Assembly (NCBI GenBank): GCA_949486985.1
Contig: CATBLW010000062.1
Coordinates: 1-19,744, forward strand
Direction of reading: 5' to 3'
Length of the DNA: 19,744 bases
Source: Prochlorococcus marinus str. MIT 9215
GTDB taxonomy: Bacteria > Cyanobacteriota > Cyanobacteriia > PCC-6307 > Cyanobiaceae
The position numbers were made by a program, and so were the translations under genes. Under the pieces are notes generated by a model that saw nothing but the letters and a program-made list of their open reading frames with translations, did not search any database and was not told the DNA's origin. Numbering within the stretch: position 1 is the stretch's first letter; every line of letters starts with the position of its first letter. Positions 1-5,961 of the stretch are shown piece after piece.

Positions 1-311
1 CAGGCCTCAACAAGATCATCAAGAATCCTGTTGGCCACTTCCTCGTGGGAGATACTGCGGCTGCGGTAGCTATTGACATACAGCTTGATTGCCTTGAGTT
101 CCAAAACCCTTGGGCCAGGCTGATAAAGCAGTCGTAGCACTGCGAAATCGGGATATCCAGAAAACGGACATTGACAAGTGAACTCAGGCAACTCGATCGA
201 AATTTCATAAGGCCGACCTGGCCTTGGATTGTTGAAACAAATGAGCTCAGCATCAGCAATCAAACGCTCCCCATACAGGGGTTGATTGGTCTGCTCCTCA
301 GTGCTGCTCAC
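1..311 (-). CDS. queF: NADPH-dependent preQ0 reductase QueF (3' end cut by window edge)
   Basis: QueF reduces the nitrile of 7-cyano-7-deazaguanine (preQ0) to preQ1 in the cytoplasm, in queuosine tRNA modification. Read from position 311 leftwards, 103 codons are visible. The YGERLIADAEL start is followed by the catalytic segment CQCPFSGYPDF. There C48 matches the covalent nucleophile and D55, seven residues on, matches the catalytic Asp of the family. ELKAIKLY then matches the NADPH-binding QueF motif E(S/L)K(S/A)hK(L/Y)(Y/F/W). The frame is still open at base 1, so the last part of a usual ~130-residue protein lies outside. The start is a GTG at 311-309, chosen because family similarity begins there and no in-frame ATG lies just upstream; no good Shine-Dalgarno is seen. 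Identification is from family knowledge and is firm; the exact start is less certain. Confidence 0.93.
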   Translation of the reverse strand, partial: MSSTEEQTNQPLYGERLIADAELICFNNPRPGRPYEISIELPEFTCQCPFSGYPDFAVLRLLYQPGPRVLELKAIKLYVNSYRSRSISHEEVANRILDDLVEA

Positions 312-735
312 GTGATCCGAACGATGCCTGAAAAGACCATAAATGTCGGCCCATATCTTGACCATCCATCGCCAACGAATGGCCCCGCAGACTTAGTTGA
401 AAATGGTCTTCGTCGATTGACTTCAAGCATCCAGCTTGCAGCGTGATTTCGAACGGGGCTTCAAAGATTGGCTCTGCCAACTGAAATCAGCCCAAAAGTG
501 CTCATAGCGATACGACTTTCAGCAACTCTTAACAAGCAAATTGCAAAAGTGTTCACTATGAACAGCAGAAACAAGGTAGAAAGTCATTGAAGGACAAAAC
601 GTTGAGCTGAACCTTCTTTCATCGTTGGTTCATCAGCCGGAAGTAGCCCCCCGCAAGGCGAAGCAACGCTCCTTTCCGCGAAGCGGCACCTCCTCTATGC
701 AGGCGGCGCAACCCATCCCTTCGAGGCCAAATTTA
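312..735. other. 424-base stretch without a confident gene
   Basis: This lies between the start of queF (minus) and the YRG-repeat gene (plus), so it should hold promoters for both. Open frames here (plus 171-446, minus 298-480) run antisense across queF or lack any recognisable protein pattern. A perfect 6-bp dyad with a 3-base spacer sits at 550-564. An imperfect hairpin pairs 608-613 with 627-632. The downstream reading frame could be extended back to a TTG at 625, but that extra sequence looks non-coding. No tRNA or riboswitch-like structure was recognised. Confidence 0.5.
550..564. promoter_or_regulatory. Perfect inverted repeat, possible operator
   Basis: The 15 bases TGTTCACTATGAACA form a perfect 6+3+6 dyad, about 170 bases upstream of the YRG-repeat gene start. 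It does not match the NtcA pattern (GTA-N8-TAC), nor a standard LexA box. A dimeric regulator site is an inference from symmetry only; a 6-bp dyad can arise by chance in a window this size. Confidence 0.25.
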
Positions 736-954
736 ATGACAACAAAACAACGCACCTATCGCGGCGTGGCCTACAAGACCACAAGTCACGAGCAGCTCAA
801 CGCCAACAACGTCGAGCATGTCTATCGCGGTCATCGCTATGAGGCGCCCCTCAAGCATGAAGCCTCTGCTTCAGATAAGAAAGTAGAGCTCAGCTACCGC
901 GGCAGCGTCTATCAACAGCGCCAAAACGCCGCTTCAGAACAAGCCAAGGCTTGA
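736..954 (+). CDS. Small DUF4278-type protein with three YRG motifs
   Basis: This 72-residue protein consists mainly of three spaced copies of one short motif: TYRGVAYK near residue 7, VYRGHRYE near residue 32 and SYRGSVYQ near residue 55. This is the pattern of the cyanobacterial DUF4278 family (YRG-x-x-Y), whose function is unknown to me. The protein is hydrophilic, with no signal peptide or membrane span. The start chosen is ATG 736, where the first motif begins at residue 7 and GAGG at 723-726 provides a plausible ribosome site. Longer in-frame starts (ATG 697, TTG 625) would add residues without family likeness and have no ribosome site. It is followed on the same strand by a 75-aa protein gene and glnB. 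Existence is likely; the job is unknown. Confidence 0.72.
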   Translation: MTTKQRTYRGVAYKTTSHEQLNANNVEHVYRGHRYEAPLKHEASASDKKVELSYRGSVYQQRQNAASEQAKA

Positions 955-1023
955 ATCGGTAACAACAGCCACAGCCCAGGCCCGTTAATCAAGCGCTAAT
1001 AGGTGCATCTACGGGCCTTCCAA

Positions 1024-1251
1024 ATGGACATTTGGCTGATCGGTACAGAAGAAACCACCCAAGTTCGCCCTGCCAGCATCCACGGCATGCTCTGGCTTCA
1101 AACTCATTTTGAAGATGCCCACTGGGAGGCCTTGGCCGCAAGTGAGGTCATCCTTCCAAATACTGATGCTATGGCCCTGGCTCGTGATGCTGAGAAGGCC
1201 GGAATAAGAATGAGTCGCTTGTCGGCTCTATCCCTTATGGGTCGTCTCTGA
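1024..1251 (+). CDS. Unknown 75-aa protein upstream of glnB
   Basis: I do not recognise this protein. It is 75 residues, soluble and slightly acidic in its first half, beginning MDIWLIGTEETTQVR and ending in a basic stretch with RMSRLSALSLMGRL. No membrane span, signal peptide or metal motif is visible. It ends 39 bases before glnB on the same strand, so co-transcription is plausible, and a tie to nitrogen or carbon signalling is only an inference from position. ATG 1024 is preferred over an in-frame GTG at 1003, which directly follows a run of stop-like triplets and has no ribosome site. Neither start has a clear Shine-Dalgarno. The even amino-acid composition and clean fit between neighbours support a real gene. 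Confidence 0.6.
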   Translation: MDIWLIGTEETTQVRPASIHGMLWLQTHFEDAHWEALAASEVILPNTDAMALARDAEKAGIRMSRLSALSLMGRL

Positions 1252-1290
1252 AAAAATTGTTCATCTTCCACCACCTGATATTCAAACGTC

Positions 1291-1629
1291 ATGAAGAAAG
1301 TCGAGGCGATTGTCCGTCCCTTCAAGCTTGAGGACGTCAAACTTGCTTTAGTTAATGCCGGCATCATTGGCATGACTGTGAGCGAAGTGCGTGGCTTTGG
1401 CCGTCAGAAGGGACAAGTAGAGCGTTATCGCGGCTCAGAATTCACCGTTGAATTCCTCCAGAAACTCAAAGTTGAGGTTGTCGTTGATGACGACAAGGTC
1501 GAATCTGTCGTCCAAGCCATCGCAGAAGCAGCCAAAACCGGCGAAATTGGCGATGGCAAGATTTTCATCTCTTCGATCGAATCCGTGGTTCGTATTCGTA
1601 CTGGCGATCGCGACAGCACAGCCCTCTAG
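1291..1629 (+). CDS. glnB: Nitrogen regulatory protein PII
   Basis: PII is a homotrimeric cytoplasmic sensor that binds ATP/ADP and 2-oxoglutarate and controls partners such as NAGK, PipX and transporters in cyanobacteria. The 112-residue length and MKKVEAIVRPFKLEDVK start are typical. The T-loop is visible at residues 37-58, with S49 in RYRGSEF; that is the serine phosphorylated in Synechococcus elongatus PII. Residue 51, the uridylylated Tyr of proteobacteria and Tyr in many cyanobacteria, is Phe here, and residue 43 is Val. The B-loop TGEIGDGKIF and C-loop RIRTGDRD are intact. No GTA-N8-TAC NtcA site was found just upstream; the promoter may precede the 75-aa gene. Identification is secure. 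Confidence 0.98.
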   Translation: MKKVEAIVRPFKLEDVKLALVNAGIIGMTVSEVRGFGRQKGQVERYRGSEFTVEFLQKLKVEVVVDDDKVESVVQAIAEAAKTGEIGDGKIFISSIESVVRIRTGDRDSTAL

Positions 1630-1653
1630 GAGACCTCTCAATACAGAGAGTCA

Positions 1654-1678
1654 CTTCTAGAGGCAACTTCTCTAGGAG
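1654..1678. terminator. Hairpin between convergent glnB and tlyA
   Basis: Bases 1654-1662 pair with 1670-1678 in a 9-bp stem (one G-T wobble) around a 7-base loop. The stem core is CTAGAG/CTCTAG. It lies between the glnB stop (1629) and runs over the tlyA stop (1672-1674), so it could end transcripts from both sides. No T-run follows on either strand. A 10-bp direct repeat CTCTAGGAGA occurs at 1624-1633 and 1670-1679, so the arm at 1657-1662 can pair with either copy. Confidence 0.5.
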
Positions 1679-2475
1679 ATTGTCTCAGCCACAAGAGATT
1701 CAAGATCAAGCATCGCGCCGGCTCTATCCATACCCAACCAGAGCAGATATTCATGGTTCCCTGCAGGGCCAGTGATCGGTGATGCCACGAGTCCCCTGGG
1801 TTGCCAACCGAGGACTCCAGCCGCATCAATCACTCCTCTCAGGGCATCCACGTGGGCCGTGGCGTCTCTTACAACGCCACCTTTCCCCACCCGTTCACGC
1901 CCCACCTCAAATTGAGGCTTGACCAAAAGCAGCAACTCAGAGTTTTCAGGTTTGAGCAGAGCTTGGATGGCAGGAAGCACAAGCCTCAAGGAGATAAACG
2001 ACAAATCAGCCACAGCAAGGCTCGGCCATGGATCATCAGGTCCATACATTTGATCAGGGCTCAAGTTGCGCAAATTGACCCGCTCCCGCAACACAACTCG
2101 AGGGTCAATCCTCAGACTCCATGCCGTCTGGCCATAGCCCACATCCACGCCATAAACCCTGGCCACACCGTGTTGCAACAGGCAGTCTGTGAAGCCACCA
2201 GTGGAGATTCCTCCATCCAAGCAAACGCGCCCCTCAAGCTTGATAGGGAAAGCCTGCAAGGCTCCAAGCAACTTTTCACCCCCACGTGAAACAAACCTCG
2301 GGGGCTGCACCACCTTCAATTCAAGATCTTCCAAGACCATCTGCCCGGGCTTATCAAGCAGCTGACCACGGTGATCACGCACCTTGCCAGCGCGAATCAA
2401 CGCTTGAGCTTGCTGGCGTGATCCGGCCAAGCCTTGCGTCAGCAAGTGCAGATCAAGACGCTGTTTACGGGACAT
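1672..2475 (-). CDS. tlyA: TlyA-family S4-domain rRNA 2'-O-methyltransferase
   Basis: TlyA-type enzymes methylate ribose 2'-OH in rRNA (16S and, in some species, 23S) with S-adenosylmethionine. This protein has 267 residues, the usual size. Residues 1-60 form an S4 RNA-binding domain (MSRKQRLDLHLLTQGLAGSR, then the ALIRAGKV turn). The Rossmann fold follows, with SAM motif LDGGISTGGFTD at 86-97. The KDKE catalytic tetrad of FtsJ-like enzymes can be placed at K68 (RGGEK), D157 (VADLSF), K186 (LLVKPQFE) and E242 (GNHEY). The start is ATG at 2475-2473, where the S4 domain begins; 20 in-frame residues further upstream look non-coding. It is convergent with glnB and divergent from the small gene at 2574. 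The precise rRNA target is not known from sequence; some family members are called hemolysin A for historical reasons. Confidence 0.92.
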   Translation of the reverse strand: MSRKQRLDLHLLTQGLAGSRQQAQALIRAGKVRDHRGQLLDKPGQMVLEDLELKVVQPPRFVSRGGEKLLGALQAFPIKLEGRVCLDGGISTGGFTDCLLQHGVARVYGVDVGYGQTAWSLRIDPRVVLRERVNLRNLSPDQMYGPDDPWPSLAVADLSFISLRLVLPAIQALLKPENSELLLLVKPQFEVGRERVGKGGVVRDATAHVDALRGVIDAAGVLGWQPRGLVASPITGPAGNHEYLLWLGMDRAGAMLDLESLVAETIS

Positions 2476-2573
2476 TTCTACATAAAAGCAGACATCAAAA
2501 CCGCATGAAACCTTTAATCCAGGCCTTTTTTCCAAAGTCCCTTAGAGGATCTCTGCTAATCGCCCGAAAGGAC

Positions 2574-2837
2574 GTGTCTCACGACAACACTTCAGAGTGT
2601 GCCGACAACAAACGGCATCTCAAATTCAGAAAGCTGCAACTGGTCCCTCGCACGGACTCAGCCAAGGTCTTGGAACTGCTGCAACCTGGCAGTTTTGTGA
2701 CGCTCGAGAATCATCCCAATGATCTGCCTCCCTTCCAATTGCTCCAATGCAAAGGTGGGCGCTGCTGGGTGCGTCAACAAGCCTGGGGACAACACGTCCA
2801 TTGGGAAGTTGAGCACCGCCGTCTCAAGTCGGCCTGA
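2574..2837 (+). CDS. Unknown 87-aa protein upstream of purB
   Basis: I do not recognise this protein. Its C-terminal two thirds look like a compact folded domain: KLQLVPRTDSAKVLELLQPG, then SFVTLENHPNDLPPFQLLQC, then a Trp-rich end with CWVRQQAWGQHVHWEVEH. This suggests a small beta-rich fold, but no family was identified. There is no signal peptide or membrane span. The start is uncertain. GTG 2574 is preferred because residues before it look non-coding, although the AAAGG upstream is very close; ATG 2505 in the same frame would give 110 residues. A TGCTAAT at 2554-2560 resembles a -10 element. The gene ends 44 bases before purB on the same strand and is divergent from tlyA. Confidence 0.6.
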   Translation: MSHDNTSECADNKRHLKFRKLQLVPRTDSAKVLELLQPGSFVTLENHPNDLPPFQLLQCKGGRCWVRQQAWGQHVHWEVEHRRLKSA

Positions 2838-2881
2838 TCCAAAGACTTAAATTCAAGGACTGTTCGCCCACCTGCGATCCC

Positions 2882-4177
2882 TTGATCGAGCGTTATACAT
2901 TGCCAGAAATGGCCCAGATCTGGACTGACCGGGCCAAATATCAGAGCTGGCTGGATGTTGAAGTGGCCGCTTGTGAGGCCAATTGCCAGCTAGGGCGCTT
3001 GCCGCAAGCTGCTATGGAGCAGATCCGTCAACAAGCCTCCTTCGAGCCCGAGAGGATCCTGGAGATCGAGGCCGAAGTCCGTCACGACGTGATCGCCTTC
3101 CTCACCAACGTCAATGAACACGTTGGCGATGCTGGCCGGTTTATTCACGTGGGCATGACCAGCAGCGATGTGCTTGATACGGGGCTGGCACTGCAATTAA
3201 AGGCCTCAACAGCACTCTTACGCCAAGAGCTCAGCGCGCTTGAGCTCGCGATCCGCAACCTGGCCAAAGCCCACAAAAACACCGTGATGATCGGACGCTC
3301 CCATGCCATACATGGCGAGCCGATTACCTTCGGATTCAAGCTGGCTGGCTGGCTGGCAGAAACTCTGCGCAACGCCGAGCGGCTGCAACAGCTTGAAAAA
3401 GACATCTCGGTAGGCCAGGTCAGTGGTGCCATGGGCACTTACGCCAATACTGATCCTGAAGTCGAGCGACTCACCTGTGAGCGACTTGGCCTCACACCCG
3501 ACACCGCCAGCACCCAAGTGATCTCTCGTGATCGCCATGCTGATTACGTGCAGACATTGGCCCTTGTCGGAGCCTCCTTGGATCGCTTCGCAACAGAGAT
3601 CCGTAATTTGCAGCGCACCGATGTGCTTGAGGTCGAGGAAAGCTTTGCCAAAGGCCAAAAAGGCAGTTCAGCGATGCCTCACAAACGCAACCCCATTCGC
3701 AGTGAACGCATCAGTGGTCTAGCAAGAGTTCTACGTAGCTATGTGGTGGCAGCCCTTGAGAATGTCGCCCTATGGCACGAACGCGACATCAGTCATAGCT
3801 CCACAGAAAGAATGATGCTGCCGGATTGTTCCGCAACCCTCCACTTCATCTTGAGAGAGATGACCGCAGTTGTTCAGGGACTCGGCATCTACCCAGAGAA
3901 CATGCGACGCAACATGAATGTCTATGGCGGCGTTGTATTCAGCCAACGCGTGCTACTGACACTGGTGGAAAGCGGCATGAACAGAGAAGATGCTTACAAG
4001 CTCGTCCAAAACCATGCCCACGCCGCATGGAATCAAGAAGGCGGTAACTTCCGCGCCAATCTTGAGGCGGATGATGAAGTATCCAATCGCCTCAGCAGTG
4101 CCCAGCTCGCCGAATGTTTCAGCACAGAACTGCACCAAGCCAATCTCAATGTGATCTGGAAACGCCTGAATATCTAA
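2882..4177 (+). CDS. purB: Adenylosuccinate lyase
   Basis: PurB catalyses two fumarate-releasing steps: SAICAR to AICAR in purine synthesis, and adenylosuccinate to AMP. The 431-residue length is typical. The start MIERYTLPEMAQIWTD is the family N-terminus and uses a TTG codon at 2882-2884 with no strong ribosome site. Visible active-site parts are H68 (EVRHDV), TSSD at 93-96, H141 (GRSHAIHGEP) and the superfamily signature SSAMPHKRNP at 262-271 on the flexible catalytic loop. The C-terminal helical domain is complete. It is followed on the same strand by a 33-codon membrane-peptide ORF and then fumC, another member of the same superfamily. Identification is secure. Confidence 0.97.
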   Translation: MIERYTLPEMAQIWTDRAKYQSWLDVEVAACEANCQLGRLPQAAMEQIRQQASFEPERILEIEAEVRHDVIAFLTNVNEHVGDAGRFIHVGMTSSDVLDTGLALQLKASTALLRQELSALELAIRNLAKAHKNTVMIGRSHAIHGEPITFGFKLAGWLAETLRNAERLQQLEKDISVGQVSGAMGTYANTDPEVERLTCERLGLTPDTASTQVISRDRHADYVQTLALVGASLDRFATEIRNLQRTDVLEVEESFAKGQKGSSAMPHKRNPIRSERISGLARVLRSYVVAALENVALWHERDISHSSTERMMLPDCSATLHFILREMTAVVQGLGIYPENMRRNMNVYGGVVFSQRVLLTLVESGMNREDAYKLVQNHAHAAWNQEGGNFRANLEADDEVSNRLSSAQLAECFSTELHQANLNVIWKRLNI

Positions 4178-4186
4178 GGTCTCCCC

Positions 4187-4288
4187 ATGCCCTGGACCCC
4201 CTATGCCGATTGGATCTATGTGGTGATGAGCCTCACAGGACTGTTCATGATCATCTGGTTGGTTCTCAGGCCCTCCCAATCCCCATGA
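4187..4288 (+). CDS. Candidate 33-aa single-span membrane peptide between purB and fumC
   Basis: This short ORF begins ATG 4187 nine bases after the purB stop and ends with TGA at 4286-4288. AAGG at 4176-4179, overlapping the purB stop, is a well-spaced ribosome site. The peptide starts MPWTPYADW, continues with a hydrophobic span at about residues 10-27 (IYVVMSLTGLFMIIWLVL) and ends RPSQSP. It looks like a single-pass membrane microprotein with a short basic C-terminal tail. It does not match the small photosystem, cytochrome b6f or NDH subunits that I can recall. Function is unknown. Position suggests co-transcription with purB. Existence is inferred from the ribosome site, hydrophobic pattern and fit in the gap. 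Confidence 0.55.
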   Translation: MPWTPYADWIYVVMSLTGLFMIIWLVLRPSQSP

Positions 4289-4348
4289 ACAGCTCGCTCC
4301 GTTTGATCTCTTCCTGAACCTTGCCTACTGAATCTTGCCAAGGACGTA

Positions 4349-5746
4349 ATGGCTGACCTGGTGCGCATCGAGCACGACAGCATGGGAGCGGTAGAAGTAC
4401 CTGCCGCCGTGCTTTGGGGGGCACAGACTCAGCGATCCCTAAAGAATTTCCCAATCAGCGGTGATCGTGTTCCAGCCGAGCTGGTTCATGCTCTGGCGAG
4501 GATCAAGCAAGCAGCCGCAAACGCCAACTGTCGTCTAGGAGTTCTGGACCAGAACAAACGCGATCTGATTGTCGCCGCCGCTTCAGCTATCGCATCGGGC
4601 CTGCATGACGATCAATTCCCACTAAGGGTTTGGCAAACCGGCAGTGGCACCCATACGAACATGAATGTCAATGAAGTGATCAGCAACCTGGCAGCAAAGG
4701 CGAGCGGCGAAAAGCTCGGCAGCCATCAGCCTTTGCATCCCAACGATCACGTCAACCGATCCCAATCCACCAACGACGCCTTCCCTGCCGCCATCCATAT
4801 CGCAGCAACCCTGGAAATCACGGAAGGATTGCTACCTGAACTGCAACAACTCATTGAAGCCTTTAATGCCAAAACCAAATCCTGGGAAAGGATCATCAAA
4901 ATCGGTCGGACACACTTACAAGACGCCGTTCCACTCACCCTTGGCCAAGAAGCCTCGGCCTGGCGTGATCAAATCGCCGCGGCCTATCAACGTATTGAAT
5001 CCAGCCTGAAAGAGCTCTACCCCTTGCCTCTAGGAGGAACAGCCATTGGGACAGGTCTCAATGCTCCGCCTGGTTTTGATACAGAAGCCGCCCTGGAACT
5101 TGCTCAGCTGACCAAACACCCTTTCAAAACAGCCACAAACAAATTCGCTGTAATGGCAAGCCATGACGGTTTGGTCAATGCGATGGCCCAACTACGACTA
5201 CTAGCCGTGGCGCTATTGAAAATCGCTAACGACCTTCGCCTGCTCAGCTGTGGCCCCAGAGCCGGCCTCGCCGAACTGCATCTGCCTGCGAACGAGCCGG
5301 GCAGTTCGATCATGCCTGGCAAGGTCAATCCCAGCCAATGCGAAGCCATGGCCATGGTCTGCACACAGGTGATGGGCCTTGATTCAGCTGTGGCCATGGC
5401 CGGAGCCGGCGGCCATCTGCAGATGAACGTTTACAAGCCTCTCATCGGCTTCAACTTGCTCCATAGCATTGAGCTGCTCAAAGACGCCTGCAACAGTTTT
5501 CGGGTGGCCATGGTGGAGGGCATTGAACCGAATCGACCAAGGATCCAAAACGATCTCGAGCAATCGTTGATGCTGGTGACAGCTTTATCACCAGAGATTG
5601 GCTACGACAAATCCAGTGCCATTGCTCATCACGCCCATCAACAGGGGCTAAGCCTGCGTCAAGCAGCACTCGATCTTGGCTACATCAGCGGAGAAGATTT
5701 TGATCGAATTGTCGATCCAGCATCGATGACAAGTCCGCATCGATAA
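4349..5746 (+). CDS. fumC: Class II fumarate hydratase
   Basis: FumC is the iron-free homotetrameric fumarase that interconverts fumarate and malate. The 465 residues match the class (E. coli FumC has 467). Motifs in order are GSGTHTNMNVNEV from 98, SQSTND at 138-143, GRTHLQDA at 186-193 with H189 equivalent to the catalytic His, and GSSIMPGKVNP at 318-328 carrying the catalytic Ser. The start is ATG 4349 with AAGGA at 4340-4344 as a good ribosome site. In this organism fumarase would recycle fumarate released by purine and arginine synthesis, and the PurB product sits two genes upstream; that link is inference. Aspartase shares the fold, but the motifs and N-terminus fit fumarase best. Confidence 0.97.
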   Translation: MADLVRIEHDSMGAVEVPAAVLWGAQTQRSLKNFPISGDRVPAELVHALARIKQAAANANCRLGVLDQNKRDLIVAAASAIASGLHDDQFPLRVWQTGSGTHTNMNVNEVISNLAAKASGEKLGSHQPLHPNDHVNRSQSTNDAFPAAIHIAATLEITEGLLPELQQLIEAFNAKTKSWERIIKIGRTHLQDAVPLTLGQEASAWRDQIAAAYQRIESSLKELYPLPLGGTAIGTGLNAPPGFDTEAALELAQLTKHPFKTATNKFAVMASHDGLVNAMAQLRLLAVALLKIANDLRLLSCGPRAGLAELHLPANEPGSSIMPGKVNPSQCEAMAMVCTQVMGLDSAVAMAGAGGHLQMNVYKPLIGFNLLHSIELLKDACNSFRVAMVEGIEPNRPRIQNDLEQSLMLVTALSPEIGYDKSSAIAHHAHQQGLSLRQAALDLGYISGEDFDRIVDPASMTSPHR

Positions 5747-5832
5747 TCCGAATATGGGACCCCAGCAATACGGAGCAACAAGTTCCCAGAACACCAATAA
5801 CGAACAATCCCTCAACGATCTCCATCGAGCCC

Positions 5833-5937
5833 ATGCCGCATGGACTGGTTGTGGTTCTCATGCTCATCACAACGGGACTCAGTCTGTTAATTAGAGATAC
5901 GCAGCCTCGAAAAGACAAATGCGTGATCACTCACTAA
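5833..5937 (+). CDS. Weak candidate 34-aa membrane peptide after fumC
   Basis: ATG 5833 opens 34 codons ending TAA 5935-5937. The peptide has a hydrophobic stretch at residues 5-20 (LVVVLMLITTGLSLLI) followed by a basic tail with RDTQPRKDK. It could be a single-pass membrane peptide. There is no good ribosome site (only GAG at 5827-5829), the frame is open upstream without a start codon, and a minus-strand frame also crosses this region. Treat as speculative. Confidence 0.25.
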   Translation: MPHGLVVVLMLITTGLSLLIRDTQPRKDKCVITH

Positions 5938-5961
5938 GCCAAAAACAACAACAGCCACAAC

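Noticed and set aside
171..446. Plus-strand 91-codon frame
   Set aside because: It runs antisense through queF, whose frame is clearly coding, and its product has no recognisable pattern.
298..480. Minus-strand 60-codon frame upstream of queF
   Set aside because: No ribosome site, overlaps the queF start in another frame, and unremarkable sequence.
1250..1290. NtcA box before glnB
   Set aside because: Looked for GTA-N8-TAC in the gap and the gene ahead; none found.
1606..1613. HIP1-like GCGATCGC octamer in glnB
   Set aside because: A single copy within coding sequence; not informative alone.
1801..2289. Plus-strand 162-codon frame
   Set aside because: Antisense to tlyA, which has intact domain motifs; a shadow frame of high-GC coding DNA.
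5685..5930. Minus-strand 81-codon frame with a hydrophobic stretch
   Set aside because: Its second half is antisense to the fumC C-terminus and it has no ribosome site; the hydrophobic part could be chance.
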